64,000 nt of DNA from Saccharina japonica (GCA_008828725.1 MEHQ01002237.1:262359-326358), one strand, 5' to 3'. Counted from the first letter of the stretch, positions 12,063 to 23,225 are shown. Numbers and translations are program-made. The notes: generated by a model not told the origin, from the sequence alone.

Positions 12063-12274
12063 GAAGCAAAAAAAGAACTAACAAAAAAAGTGCAGTACTG
12101 CCGTGCAGGCAGAACGCCACAGGTGTCAAGAACCTCTTGTTTCTGGGCCAGACTGGAATTATCATGTAAGACTGGGTGTGTTCCACACTATTTTCAGTAA
12201 AAAGAGGGCGCACCCATGTTTTTGTTTCATCAAAATCTCAGTCTCAATTTCTTAATTATCTGCGTACCGTATAA

Positions 12275-12556
12275 CTGCCCGCTCAGGCGAACTTCTCAGA
12301 CGTGCCCGCATAAAAGTATGCTGTTTCTACTGAGGTAGCGTTTTGTGACGAAACCCTAAGGTATTCGTTCCGGACGATGAGCATATTCTTGGCTTCGACC
12401 AACGGCGGCCACCACCCCGACCCGGACCTCTAACGCTAACCCTAACCCTAACCCTAACGAGAGGCATGCCTGGTTGGTGTGCCACCTGGTCGTTGTGCTT
12501 GGAAAGGCTCTATTTTCAATGCGGGCACACCTAAGGAAGTGTGCCCGCGCGGGCAG
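12275..12556. mobile_element. Foldback element E1 with telomere-like core
   Basis: Termini are inverted, CTGCCCGCTCAGGCGAACTT on the left against AAGTGTGCCCGCGCGGGCAG on the right, as in copy E2. The middle holds four CCCTAA-type units (12429-12459). It is close to identical with E2 at 15139-15416. Non-autonomous, no coding sequence. Both copies are followed by ACGCGAGCTC, so the repeated unit extends slightly beyond the right terminus. Confidence 0.75.
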
Positions 12557-13089
12557 TTTCACGCGAGCTCGCGTACTACTACTGTTGTACTGGTGGTATA
12601 TATGCATGTCGTATTGTCGGTATATTTTGGGAGGTCTGGGTGTCCGAGCGCTTACAATCAGCAGAGTCAGCCGGTTGATATCTCGTATGGCCTAGCGGTA
12701 GTTTTGACGGGAAAATAAAGGATACCGTCATCCATCATTACATACGTCATATATGCCATGGTACGTCACAGCCCAATGTAGAGAACAGACACACATACAT
12801 ATAATAGATACGTGGTAGGTTGTAGATCGACAATTGAAGACGATTCGTTCGTAAAAAAGAGCGGACCACACTTTACCTGCCGTTTCTTGGGCCGATTCAT
12901 TCACTGCACCAGCCTTATTTACCTGCTGTCGCCGCTGGGACACCTGTTGGTTGTGTTGTGGGTCCTAAATGGCGACAATGGCGACAATCAGACACAGAAA
13001 CGACGAGAACGGGGCTCCGAAAATCAAAACTGGAAGCCCGCCGACGGCCAATTTAATGCCCACAGCAGTCAGTCGTAGTAAGTACTAGA
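12557..13089. other. Intergenic, no gene recognised
   Basis: No family recognised. A short frame at 12812-13078 has no known motif. Confidence 0.4.
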
Positions 13090-13225
13090 CGTACGTGGTA
13101 GAGTAGGCAGCAAGGGCTGATACTTCCGAGGGGGCATGGAGTGAATTGACACACGACACGCAGTGAGACGTGGAAGTGTGGAGGGCGTAAGCTTTATTTT
13201 TACCCATCCGCCGGAGGATAAGAAA
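13090..13225 (-). repeat. Dispersed repeat P
   Basis: Inverse of the segment at 16390-16600 and 46345-46560: shares CCATCCGCCGGAGGATAAG, a GGCATGGAGTGAATTGACAC block and the TGGAAGTGTGGAGGGCGTAA block. Nature unknown; the palindromic TCCGCCGGCGGA near one end may be a terminus. Confidence 0.6.
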
Positions 13226-13639
13226 TAAAATAAAATAAAAGCTTACCACGTACGAGTACGTATGATATACATGTGCGTATGAGTACAGGGCTCAGGTTCT
13301 GCTTGAGCCTGTGGCACTTTCCTTTCTTGTCTGTGTAGCGTCGAGTAGACGCCAGGTTGTTGGAGCATCCAGGCTTGACGACAAGCCGGATGAACGATAC
13401 GAAGATGATGTGAGCAAGGGGGGCTGCCCTTGCTGCGTATTCGAAGACCTTGGGTGTCGTCAGCCATTACTTGTGCACGGGACAACGTATGGGCTGCCGA
13501 ACACGGCAAGTAGTCTTGAAATACGAACGACCACAGTAGTACAATAAAATACAGATATCTATGACCTCGACGAATGGTGGAACCGACGCAGGACATATCC
13601 ATGCGACGGTTGGGTCGAGAGCATGGCATGTGTGTTGTT
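13226..13639. other. Intergenic, no gene recognised
   Basis: The open frames on both strands (13243-13629 minus, 13311-13547 plus) have no recognisable motif. Confidence 0.35.
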
Positions 13640-14004
13640 CACATTTTTTTTTTGCATCCCATTTATTATCTTCGTCCTTCCTTTCTCTCTCTCTTTCTCT
13701 CTCTCTCTTTCCTACTGTAGTCGTAACTCAGATCCGGGGTCACGAAGTAGGCTCCTCTCCCTCCTCCCCCACTACGGTTCTTGCCTTGCATTTTTATCGC
13801 GAGAAGACTTCAGCCTTCTTCCCTCGTCGACTCTCATCGAATTGTGCCTACCCACGCTACTATTAATAGGCGCTCTCAGCAGTTGATTCCGTTTTTTATT
13901 TATTTTTGCCAATAAACTCAAAAGTCCGACCCACGTGAGATTCGAACTCCAGACATCAACGTTTAGAAGCGTTCGAGGTTACCACTACTAGACCATCGGG
14001 GCGA
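13640..14004 (-). mobile_element. tRNA-derived SINE, head type 2
   Basis: Minus-strand copy. The tRNA-like head (about 13922-14004) carries an A-box-like TGGTCTAGTAGTGG and a B-box GAGTTCGAATCTC. The body holds GAGGGAAGAAGG, TCTTCTCGCGATAAAAATGC and the CCCCGGATCTGAGTTACGAC block, and ends in a pyrimidine tract on the plus strand. The head differs from the head on the copies at 23237 and 58500, although the body is the same. Transcription would use the internal pol III boxes. A TTAA-type MITE abuts its head. Confidence 0.75.
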
Positions 14005-14173
14005 TTAACCCCTTAACCTTTATAGGACTGGAGTCCCGTTTTGGGAACAAATTACTTAGAATTAGAGTGGTTTGTCCCCAAAACGGGACTGCAGTCCTAA
14101 AAGGTCTCACGAATTTGGGGACAAACTACTTGGAATTAGTGTTGGATAAGTTTTTCAGTTCTGAATGGGTTAA
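14005..14173. mobile_element. TTAA-flanked MITE B1 with nested MITE A
   Basis: TTAA (14005-14008), CCCC, an internal TTAA (14013-14016), then MITE A, then the rest of B from TCTCACGAATTTGGGGAC to CAGTTCTGAATGGG and a final TTAA (14170-14173). CCC/GGG ends between TTAA duplications are the piggyBac hallmark. The right TTAA of MITE A and the B bases GAACTGG are gone; both sides of the loss end in GG, which suggests a small microhomology deletion. Confidence 0.7.
14017..14104. mobile_element. TTAA-type MITE A, copy inside B1
   Basis: About 88 bp, nearly palindromic: CCTTTATAGGACTGGAGTCC at the left, GGACTGCAGTCCTAAAAGG at the right. It lies in the internal TTAA of MITE B, in the opposite orientation to the A copy inside B2 at 53259-53347. 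Confidence 0.7.
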
Positions 14174-14225
14174 ACCGTCCTTGCTATCCGAAAATGTGAC
14201 TGACGTACTCGTATAATATAATAGT

Positions 14226-14285
14226 GTGTGTGTTCTTCACATTAAACAGCAGTCCTTTCTACTTTCTACCCGTCGATTGACGTTT
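14226..14285 (-). mobile_element. LINE 3'-end fragment
   Basis: Inverse of the terminal 55 bases of the LINE at 53.4-58.0 kb: GTGTGTGTGTTCTTCACATT, then TTTCTACCCGTCGA. A short 5'-truncated copy with its (AC)n tail at the left. Confidence 0.65.
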
Positions 14286-15138
14286 GTACGCACGCACGAA
14301 GAGTTAGATCCCTATTACTATTATACTATAATATTAATACATAGATCCGTTCATTATTGATTGTTGATTTGTCGACTGGGTTGGAGTCGGGATTATTAGG
14401 GTTAGATTAAATTACCCGTGGGGTGGCCGGGGGCGGGCGGGGGGGAAGTCTGCTTCTTCTTCGCTCAGTAGAATATTACTTGAGAATTATTGTTGTATAC
14501 CAGTGTACGAGTATGCTTGGTTCTTCGTTTTCGAATGTGCTAAAATTGGAAACGAAATTTCCCGTGTGTTCGGGCCCTACAAGCGGCAACCATCTCGGTT
14601 TGCCCCGAAAAATAAAAAGGGAAGGTATGTGGAAACCATGGTCGTAGATACCTATCGTAGATCCCGAACACGCATGCGCGAGAGGTCAAGTCACCGGGCA
14701 GGCAATCCTGGGTCGCGAGCGGTGTCACCCGTCATAGACGGCGTTGACCCGTCCCCATCCACTTTTTCCAAACCAGTGCTTAATTCCGCCGCACCAAGCG
14801 GGAGGCCCTGCCTCCCGCTGCACACATAGCGTTAGCACCTCCTTGCTACATATAAGAAAGATCAAAGTCTCAGTGTGCGTCCCCTGTGAAGACGATCGCT
14901 ACACGTTTACAGGTATACTTTTTTTTTTCTTGTTTTTTTTTAAGTAGATATTAATAGAGAGTGGAAGGACCATGTAAACTATTGTTGATACTGTAAATGA
15001 AAAATCACTTTCGTACAGGACCTCGGCCACAGCAGTCCCGCCACCAAAAAAAAACTATAAACGATGCCAGTAGGTATATAGGAGAGGGCGCGAAGGACAC
15101 CGCAGGGAACATCATCATCATCATCAGCAGCCGTAAAT
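14286..15138. other. Intergenic; unrecognised frame at 14503-14829
   Basis: The plus-strand frame 14503-14829 (about 108 codons) has mixed composition (for example GPYKRQPSRFAPKNKKG) but no family is recognised and no splice structure is evident. A (TTAGGG)-like GGGATTATTAGGG occurs near 14390. The rest shows nothing. Confidence 0.3.
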
Positions 15139-15416
15139 CTGCCCGCGCGGGCGAACTTCTCAGACATGCCCGCATAAAATGATGCTGTTTCTACTGAGGT
15201 TTTGTCACGAAACCCTTAGGTATTCGTTCCGGACGGTGAGTATATTCTTGGCTTCGACTAACGGCGGCCACCCACCCCGACCCGGACCTCTAACCCTAAC
15301 CCTAACCCTAGCCCTAACGAGAGGCATGCCTGGTTGGTGTACCACCTGGTCGTTGTGCTTGGAAAGGCTCTATTTTCAATGCGGGCACACCTAAGGAAGT
15401 GCGCCCGCGCGGGCAG
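15139..15416. mobile_element. Foldback element E2 with telomere-like core
   Basis: Second copy of element E. Terminal inverted repeats run about 38 bp: CTGCCCGCGCGGGCGAACTT at the left, AAGTGCGCCCGCGCGGGCAG at the right, with a further ATGCGGGCA/TGCCCGCAT pair inside. Internal CCCTAA units lie at 15290-15319. Flanks read CCGTAAAT and ATTTATTTACG, which may extend the inverted repeat; no clean target-site duplication is seen. Confidence 0.8.
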
Positions 15417-15649
15417 ATTTATTTACGCGAGCTCCATCATCATGTATGCATAATAAAACTGTTTAGAACAATAGCAAGAGGCAGCTCTCGTAAACTGCTG
15501 TACCTGGTATATAGCTAGGGAGACGACGAAAGGCGGGCCAGAAAAAAACGCCCCGCGGAAGCAAAAGTGACCGTTTCGACCCATCAACGACCAATCAAGG
15601 AGACTCGGTTATATGTTATATATCGTATGATATATACATATATACAAGG
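15417..15649. other. Short intergenic stretch
   Basis: Nothing recognised. Confidence 0.4.
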
Positions 15650-16265
15650 GTGTTTTAGTAGGTAAGGTATACCTATACCCAGGTAAGTTTTTGAGGTCGT
15701 ACCTAACGTACCTAAAACTGAGGTAAGGTATTGACGGCCGTACCTAACGTGCCTAACTCTTAGGTAAGGTATTGAGATCCGTACCTAACGTACCTAAACC
15801 TTACTTAGGTAAGGTTTTGAGGTCGTCCGAAGGCTCGTACCTAAACCCGGGTATTTCGTCGACGTGTGTACCCGATACCCGGGTAAGGTATGGAGGTCCG
15901 TACCTAACGTACCTAAAACTTAGGTAAGATATCGGGGTCCGTACCTAAGCTAACGTATCTAAAACTTAGGTAAGGTATTGAGGGCTGCACCTAACGTACC
16001 TAAAGCTTAGGTAAGGTATCGGGGTCCGTACCTAACGTACCTAAAACGTAGGTAAGGTTTTTGAGGCCGTGCCCGAGCTCATACCTAAACCCGGGTATTA
16101 CGTCGACGTGTATACCCGATACCCGGGTAAGTATCGAGGTGACATACCTAACGTACCTAAAACTTAGGTAAGGTATCGAGTTCCGTACCTGACGTACCTA
16201 AAACTTGGGTGAGGTTTTTGAGGCCGTACCTGCAGTAAGTACGGGTACGGGTATGTACCTGGGTA
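15650..16265. repeat. 41-bp minisatellite, first block
   Basis: About fourteen units of the type GTACCTAACGTACCTAAAAC then TTAGGTAAGGTATCGAGGTC. A subset of units carries ACCCGGGTATTTCGTCGAC instead, giving a higher-order pattern. Each unit contains the partial palindrome GTACCTAACGTAC. The same array resumes at 16985. Confidence 0.9.
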
Positions 16266-16389
16266 CGGAAAAACTATAAAATTAAGAGGACTGGGCACTG
16301 CAAACAGTAGGATGCACTGGCAGTAGAAATCTACTCGCAGCAGCTATCTACTCGTTGGGCCTGCCAGAGGGCGCTGTTAGTTTTTTTTT

Positions 16390-16600
16390 TTCAAATCCGC
16401 CGGCGGATGGTTAAACATAAAGCTCAAGCCCTCCGCACTTCCACGTCATGCCTCGTGTCTTGTGTCGTGTGTCAATCCACTCCATGCCCCCTCAGCAGCA
16501 TCAGCCCCTGCTGCTATATACTACCCCGGAGACTTGAGCATGTTGACCTGATCTGGCCTCCGAAAGGGCCAGGTGCGGTGGGGATCGTAGCCACCCGAAG
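16390..16600 (+). repeat. Dispersed repeat P
   Basis: Shares CCGCCGGCGGATGG, CTCCGCACTTCCACGTC, CACTCCATGCCCCCTC, TTGAGCATGTTGACC and GGTGCGGTGGGGAT with the copy at 46345-46560. It splits the two minisatellite blocks, so it may have inserted in the array. Nature unknown. Confidence 0.7.
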
Positions 16601-16984
16601 ACTGTTAGCATTTATATTTGATATCGCGTACAACCAACCGCCAAGTGTTTGACGAAAAAAACTGCTCCCTCGCGCGGTGAAGCTTGGCCCTCCTGGTCTC
16701 GACAAGGGGTTTCGCTCGTTGTCCACGACGCTACTCTACCCCTTTGTTTGGGCACGTCTGGGTGACAGGTGTCCTGGGTGTGTCACAGGTCACAGGTGGC
16801 GGGTGCCCTGGTATTTGGTGTTGTGGCGATTAGGTCGCATGCCTACTTTTTATAAAATTGAACAACAAAAAAAAAAAAAACGTCAGCTGTGAGTACTTTA
16901 CAATTTTCAATTCCAATTGAAGATTTTGAGTTTTTTTCGTCTTTCGCAGATGACGTCATGCACTTTACTTTTTATTACGTGCAC
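16601..16984. other. Unique spacer between minisatellite blocks
   Basis: No gene or repeat recognised; an A-rich run lies at 16866-16880. Confidence 0.35.
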
Positions 16985-17480
16985 ACTTCAGGTAAGGTAT
17001 CTTGAGTTCGTACCTATACCCGGGTATTTTGTCGATGGGTATACCCGATACCCGGGTAAGGTATGGAGGTCCGTACCTAACGTATCTAAAACTTAGGTGA
17101 GGTATCGAGGTCCGTACCTAAGCTAACGTACCTAAAACTTAGGTAAGGTATTGAGGTCCGTACCTAACGTACCTAAAGCTTAGGTAAGGTATCGGGGGTC
17201 CGTACCTAACGCACCTCAAACTTAGGTAAGGTATTGAGGTCGTCCCTGAGCTCGTACCTAAACCCGGGTATTTCGTCGACATGCATACCCGATATCCGGG
17301 TAAGTATCGAGGTGGCGTACCTAAAACTGAGGTAATGTATCGAGGTCCGTACCTAACGTACCTAATACTTAGGTAAGGTATCAGGGTCTGTACCTAACAT
17401 ACCTAAGTAAGTGGTTAGGTAGGGTACATACCCGGGTATTTTACCCGGGTATACCTAAGTACGTACCTTACCTAACATAC
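16985..17480. repeat. 41-bp minisatellite, second block
   Basis: About eleven units of the same type as 15650-16265, again with interspersed ACCCGGGTATTTCGTCGAC-type units and ending in overlapping ACCCGGGTAT words. Confidence 0.9.
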
Positions 17481-17504
17481 CCTTGCAATATATATGTTGC
17501 TGTA

Positions 17505-17855
17505 CTTTTTTTCTTTTTCTTTTTCCATCCCATTCACTATCTTCGCCCTTTTTATAATAGTCGTAACTCAGACCCGGGGTCAAAAAGTGGTCTACTCTTC
17601 TCCCTCCTCCCTCACTATACGTACGGTTCTTGCCTTGCATTTTTATCGCGAGAAGATTTCAGCACTACTTACTTATTCCCCCTCGTCAACTCTCGTCGAA
17701 TTGTGCTCACCCACGCTATAATATGCGCTCTCGACAGTTTGTTGGTGTCATTTGAGAATAAAAATCTCCCTACTATACGGAGACTCGAACCCTCGACTTC
17801 CAACCTAACTGGCTTCGTGGCTACCTGTTAGACCACCGGGGCGACCGGCAGTAAA
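17505..17855 (-). mobile_element. tRNA-derived SINE, head type 1
   Basis: Full-length minus-strand copy. Head at 17775-17855 with A-box-like TGGTCTAACAGGTA and B-box GGTTCGAGTCTCCGTAT; then GAGATTTTTATTCTC, GCGAGAAGATTTC and CCCCGGGTCTGAGTTACGAC; 3' end with GGATGGAAAAAG on its own strand. The best preserved of the family, with the copy at 58285-58600. Confidence 0.8.
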
Positions 17856-17954
17856 CACCAACCAGGTGGTAAGCACTTACTTTCAAGAGAGCGAAAACTA
17901 CTTGGTACTGTTTTGTAGGAACATTGGGGAAAATGTGATTTCGAATATAATGTG

Positions 17955-18807
17955 TTAAGGCATTAGACCTATGCCAATGGGAAAGCGATGTTGCCATAAA
18001 AACTTTGAATTCCTAAGATCCCCGCCAGAATTTTCCAGAACAAGCTTGCTATGGGACCGATTCTTAAAACGGAATGTCCCCAACTTTTGGAAAAGGAAAA
18101 AAAAAAAAAGGCAATTCTGGGGCCGATGTTGGGACAAGATCGGCTTGAGAAAAACTCAGGCGGATGTTAGTTTGAAGCGGCGAGATTCCGAGTCCTCGAC
18201 AGACATGGATCGACGAAACCAACGACTGCGTCATGAATTCTGAACGCGGTGCGCTCGTTACGGGCTCCGACCCATCCTAGGGTCACCGTGTTCACACGAT
18301 GACCGGTGATATGTGGCGGGCGCTGGCCAGGCGTCTGATAAACAAACAATTGGCCGCTGGTGTGCATAAAACAGATGACAAAATTTCTCGATCCGTCTCA
18401 AAAGGAAAAAAATAGGGTTTTCTTCGGGTTTGGGAGAAGAGCGTAGGACGCCGCCGGCAATCTCTCGCCCCCTAGACCATGGATCCACCTTATAACTTCG
18501 AGGCCGTCATCTACACTCGTTGTCCTTGCCCGACACGAAGCGGGTTGGCCGTGGGCTGAGTCTATGTCGAGATCGAAGGTCTATCGTCGCACGAGCTGAT
18601 TTTTATCAGGGTGTTGACGATTTGCAACGAGAAAAAGCAAATTGCGCCGCCTGCAGCCGTTTGAAAAAAATAAGAAAAAATCAAACATGTTTTCCTTTTT
18701 TTCCCCACAGCGGCAGTACGAGCGGATCTTCAGCCTGAAAATTCCAGGGAAATATTTCAAACGTCGCTTTCAAACATCGCTTTCCCATTGGCATAGGTCT
18801 TAGTCCT
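17955..18807. mobile_element. Foldback element H, about 850 bp
   Basis: Terminal inverted repeats of about 34 bp: GACCTATGCCAATGGGAAAG then CGATGTT at the left, and AACATCG then CTTTCCCATTGGCATAGGTC at the right. The left end starts TTAAGGCATTAG, as do the ends of element I. The interior has no recognisable transposase; a non-autonomous DNA element is the likely reading. Confidence 0.75.
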
Positions 18808-18825
18808 TTTTTTTTTTTTTTTAGG

Positions 18826-19072
18826 GCTCGTGAATTCGAATCTCACGACCATCATGAAAACGCTTTTTGAAAGAAAAGCGAAATTCCTCATGTCAAGAAT
18901 CTGAAAACACTTCTGGATCCCCATCGTAAACAGGAACCGCGTGCTGGTCACACGCATCGACCCGTATATATATGCGGTCCGTTCCAGGGGGGGGGAGTGT
19001 TTGTAAGGCTTTGATTGGGTAGGAAATCGGTTAACCTTTTAACAGTACTCGCAGCCCAACGGACTAATGCCT
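18826..19072. mobile_element. Right part of an element-I copy
   Basis: Matches the right half of element I at 35051-35479: CACTTCTGGATCCCCAT, AGGAACCGCGTG, CGCATCGACCCGTATAT, CCGTTCCAGGGGGG, TGTAAGGCTTTGATTGGGTA, GGTTAACCTTTTA and the terminal GGACTAATGCCTT. The left half is missing or unlike. Confidence 0.6.
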
Positions 19073-19144
19073 TCGCACGTGAAGAACATGAAAAAAGGTA
19101 ATTTTACAGCAAGCATTGTCGGCTGTATGGATACTAGCTGCATA

Positions 19145-19660
19145 CGCGAGACAGCAATGAACGGGAGTACTATGTAACTGCCTCGTGGGTGCCTTACCAT
19201 AAACACCACGTGATACGATAATTCCCCCTTGTGCGGAGTAAAGGTTCCCCACACCCCGCACGTCTGATCTAACTCGACCGCCAGATGTGATCGACCGCCA
19301 AGAAAACAAAACAAAACAAACGGTACCCTAGTGGTCTACGTGCTCATGTAGTGAACGGCATGTTTTACAGTGTCGTTGCCAACCGACGCTAACCCAACCT
19401 ATATACTTCGTATAATATAGGAAGGGGGGGAGTGTACTCATGTCGTGCATGGCCGTATGTGGGGGAGGCGGGGGGTACTTCATTTTCATGCATGGCCGTA
19501 GTCGTATGACCATAGACCCTCGCATCCCTACAATGCCGGGACGGAGCATGTAGGGTTTTCACCGACCAGGCAGACATTGCTAGCACCAAGCGCGAAGCGC
19601 CGTGAGGTGTTTGGCGAGTCGCATGAAGGGTGAGCTGCATCCTACTGGGGGGGGCGTACT
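19145..19660. repeat. Dispersed repeat R
   Basis: Blocks in common with 30540-30990 and 31262-31740: CTATGTAACTGCCTCG, CCTTGTGCGGAG, GTCGTTGCCAACCGACGC, CATGGCCGTAGTCGTATGAC, AGACCCTCGCATCCCTACAA, CCAAGCGCGAAGCGCCGTGA and GGGTGAGCTGCATCCTACTG. Poly-G tracts recur in the same place next to TGTACTCATGTCGTG. Class unknown; probably a larger mobile element in pieces. Confidence 0.65.
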
Positions 19661-19897
19661 CATGTGTTGCTTGCCTTAGTCATTCGACCAATGACCACGC
19701 ATCCCTTTCGAGACGGGGCACCGTTTTCCTACTCCTACTAGAGGCACCTCCAACATTTGGGCGCTCATTACGTTGTTTCCATATATTACATGGATTTGTT
19801 TTTGCTAATTCATACTATCCCCTTCGAACGGTCCTAGCAATCCCGGACAGTGCGGTCTATGCACGTCTGAAGGGGGAGGGAGGGGGGGGGGGGGGAG
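19661..19897. other. Left flank of the large gap
   Basis: Contains CATTCGACCAATGACCACGC, shared with the R copy at 30880, and ends in a G-rich tract. No gene. Confidence 0.4.
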
Positions 19898-20250
19898 NNN
19901 NNNNNNNNNNNNNNNNNNNNNNNNNNNNNNNNNNNNNNNNNNNNNNNNNNNNNNNNNNNNNNNNNNNNNNNNNNNNNNNNNNNNNNNNNNNNNNNNNNNN
20001 NNNNNNNNNNNNNNNNNNNNNNNNNNNNNNNNNNNNNNNNNNNNNNNNNNNNNNNNNNNNNNNNNNNNNNNNNNNNNNNNNNNNNNNNNNNNNNNNNNNN
20101 NNNNNNNNNNNNNNNNNNNNNNNNNNNNNNNNNNNNNNNNNNNNNNNNNNNNNNNNNNNNNNNNNNNNNNNNNNNNNNNNNNNNNNNNNNNNNNNNNNNN
20201 NNNNNNNNNNNNNNNNNNNNNNNNNNNNNNNNNNNNNNNNNNNNNNNNNN
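19898..20250. other. Assembly gap, 353 N
   Basis: Run of N flanked on both sides by poly-G. Open frames that cross it are meaningless. Confidence 0.99.
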
Positions 20251-20384
20251 GGGGGGGGGGGGGGTATTATCATGTATACTGTACGGTCGTGGTTGTTGGC
20301 TATATACTGTACGAAGACGCTTGCTACGATAGAGGTATTACATAAGGTATACCTTTTTTTGGCAGAAATTTTATTTCGAAATGA

Positions 20385-21035
20385 CGGGGCTCCCTGACCC
20401 AAATTCGTCAGACTTTAGTTCTTGTGATGCATCGTTTTCCGTTGTATACTTAGGCCGGAGTAGTCCCACGGTAGGGGTACCACGTTTTGGCTAACTATTT
20501 TCTGACCGGTTGAGCTCCTCACGTGAGTAAACACCGGACACTATTATTCTGTTACTGGTATACTATGTGTGTTTAGGACTATCGCATTGGAAGTTTTGAT
20601 CGACTTGCGCGAACGAATGTTTCTAAAGCCGTGTTTTGGGTGAGATGTCGAGCTAGCTCCTCATGTATGTGAAGAGCTCAGAAAATTCTGCTCTGCGCCC
20701 CTACCGTGGGACGAGTCGGCGATGAGATTGTCCTCAAGTGACCACCCACCCTCCGAAATTGCATGGTGTACCTGTATGCAGGCTACCGTAGCATGCGTCC
20801 GACGCGTGCTACGGCGGTAGAGGTAGCACGTTTTCGCTGGATCGTTTTCTGAACGATCGGCGTCCTTGACTCAAATTCGTCGGACTTTCATTCTTGTGAC
20901 GAAATATGTTTCAGAGTATACTTCATCCGGAAGCACTTTTATTTTCCTCCAAAATCATTTTTTCGGTGAGGTATGACGCTCTTTAAGTGAGGAGCTCGGA
21001 AAAAAACATGGTGCACCTCTATCGTAGCATGCGTC
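20385..21035. repeat. Dispersed repeat Q
   Basis: Two related halves (about 20390-20720 and 20860-21035) share CAAATTCGTC, GACTTTCATTCTTGTGA-like and TATACTTC-like blocks. A piece recurs at 28375-28500: CACTTTTATTTTC, CCAAAATCA, GGTGCACCTCTA, CGTAGCA. The inverted words ACCGTAGCATGCGTC and GCGTGCTACGGCGGT face each other at 20785-20825. Class unknown. Confidence 0.55.
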
Positions 21036-21139
21036 GTCCGAAGTATGTATACCCGCCTATTCGAAATTCGATTTTTGAGAGACTACTGCTGTACATACAA
21101 CCAACATTGTGTTGAAATTAGCAATAATAGCGTTCGTTA

Positions 21140-21352
21140 GGGCCCATATTAACGAGTATAAAATAAATTCGATTTGGAAAAATAAAATTCAAATTCGCTT
21201 TTCATTGGTCAACACTCGCACCAGCACCAAATATTAGGATACCTGGTATTGGGGTATAATCTTGGGTGGTGGTGCGGGTTCTGACCAATGAAAAGCGGAT
21301 TTGATTTTATTTTTTTCCAATTTTTTTTTTTGTTCTTCGTTAAAACGGGCCC
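21140..21352. mobile_element. Tourist-like MITE T1
   Basis: 213 bp, starting GGGCCCAT and ending AAAACGGGCCC, flanked by TTA on both sides (21137-21139 and 21353-21355). Long subterminal inverted repeats contain CGCTTTTCATTGGTCA near the left and TGACCAATGAAAAGCG near the right. GGGCCC ends with TTA/TAA target duplications are typical of PIF/Harbinger-related Tourist MITEs. No coding sequence. Confidence 0.85.
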
Positions 21353-21480
21353 TTATGCGGCAGCATCGGGCCGCACCGTCGTCCATCATCCCCGTTGGTG
21401 CTATAAATAAATGTGATCGTTTTTACTACAGTACGTACGTAGGATTAATCCTTGACACCCGACAATGATATGTTGATGGC
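21353..21480. other. Spacer
   Basis: Nothing recognised. Confidence 0.4.
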
Positions 21481-22025
21481 ACGAGAGATTCAACGTTGAT
21501 CACTCATAAAACACTCACTAACTCCGAAACTAGAAATAAACCACGGAAACAAAAAAATGTGAGGGTGTTACCTACTGAGCTATAGGGGTAAAAGATCGAT
21601 CAACTACCCAGCCCAGGGTGGTCCTTGTAACACTCTCCCCCCCCTCTGACCGGCGAGATCTTTGGGACTGGTCGGTACCGTATACGGCCGTACGTTGACC
21701 TACCCGCTTCGTTTCAGTACCAGGGGAACCAGGGAGACATGTTTGTGGGGATTCAGGCGCAAGCAAGCGTTTCTATAAAAGAAACGTTCGAAATGAGATT
21801 CGAACCCCGTGTCCCCGACGACGTCAAACGTGAGGGTGTTACCAACTGAGCTATATACAGGGGTAAAATATCGATCAATTACCCAGCCCAGGGTAATCCT
21901 TAAAACAAATATGCAACAAAGTCTACATAACTCCTTTCTGTAGCTATATACTTCGAAGTATGTACTTCCGGCTTGGGTTGTGTTTTGATGCAGCATAAGA
22001 TTCAACGCTGATCACTCATAAACAC
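21481..22025 (-). mobile_element. Second tRNA-SINE family, two copies
   Basis: On the minus strand, 21782-21855 carries a near-canonical A-box TAGCTCAGTTGGTAACA and B-box GGGGTTCGAATCTC; 21570-21600 carries TATAGCTCAGTAGGTAACA. Both are preceded by CCTGGGCTGGGTA. GATTCAACGTTGATCACTCA (21490) and GATTCAACGCTGATCACTCA (22001) bracket the pair. The D stem does not pair properly, so these are tRNA-derived elements and not functional tRNA genes. Confidence 0.6.
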
Positions 22026-23225
22026 CTCCGCGAAATCAGAAGAAGAAAACCAAGGTATTCCTCATCTCCACACCATCGCCGCTTGTTTGTGCATAATATC
22101 GGCAAAAAAAAAAACTTTCTTCTTGCATATTCTATATGATATGATAGACCGCCCTCTCTTTTTGGGATTGTTAGGAGTCCGTTTCGGTCGAAAACGGCCC
22201 ATTCATTTCTGGACATAAATGAATGAATGGTCGGTCTACCGGTATAATATTCGTATTCCGACTTTTCTGCAAAAAAAAAGCAACGTAAATTATCGCGACA
22301 GATACTATAGATAGCCTAACAATCGATCGCAACACGTCGACGTCCCAAACGCTTGATTGATGCGCAGCAGGGGCTTGGGGCGTGGGTTTATGAGGTATGA
22401 ACGACCACAAGAAGAGTACGATCTATTGTACGAGAATACCATAATAAACAGTACCACCAGGTATGAAACAAAAAAATAAGAATAGTAAATAATGATAAAA
22501 CAGCTGTGAGATCGAGGATTTCGTTGAGATATTTTCCCGCGTTTTGTGGACAAAAAACGACTTTTAAAATGGTTAACATCTCGCACAGATCATATAGATC
22601 ATTCCCACTTGATGATCTAGATACTTTAAGGCAGACATATTGCCGATCTGTATTATCTGTAGGATCTGGCTCATGCTGCCTGATGGGAGCCGTATAATCT
22701 GCACGATCTGCTGTCGAAACGTCGAAAGTCATGTTTATTACTTGCTAATATGAGTTTCGAGTAAACTGCTCGATCTCACAGACAGCTTCTTAGCTGTTAT
22801 TTTCATTTTTTTGTAAGGATAAAGTATACGATGTCAGGAAGGAGGAGGTGGTAGGTGACCATGTATGTATGTATGTATGTTAAAGGGGGAGCAGCACTAC
22901 AGCCAGTAGTACTGCGTTGCGTTCGAAACTCAGAACAGGTTGATGCGCCTGCAACATCATAATAATGTACCAGGTATGTCTTATTTTGTTGTCAAGATGT
23001 ACACATTATGGGAGATGGATGTTTCCTGCAGGTAGGTGGTCTGGTGGTGCTTTTCTGTATTCCCTCTTTCTATGTATAGCATAGTACCGTAGCATGATGC
23101 TACGGCGGTGCCTTTTAATTTACTTTGTTGGCTGACATCATCCCGCAAGGAAGTGTAGCATGATGAGATGAGAGCTTCAACCTTTTATTAGGGGGAATGG
23201 CTCGTACTATTAATAATACGAACAA
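22026..23225. other. Intergenic, no gene recognised
   Basis: Contains one copy of the motif AGCTGTGAGATCGAGGATTT (22503), a (ATGT)n run (22861-22881) and a GTAGCATGATGCTACGGCGG palindrome near 23090. No coding sequence is convincing. Confidence 0.45.

Noticed and set aside
12429-15319. TTAGGG-like runs as a chromosome end
   Set aside because: Only three to five imperfect units, each inside an inverted-repeat element and flanked by ordinary sequence on both sides.
19630-20402. Frames of 255 and 181 codons
   Set aside because: Most of their length is N.
21782-21855. Functional tRNA gene on the minus strand
   Set aside because: A- and B-boxes are good but the D and acceptor stems do not pair, and a related copy lies 200 bp away; tRNA-derived SINE is the better reading.
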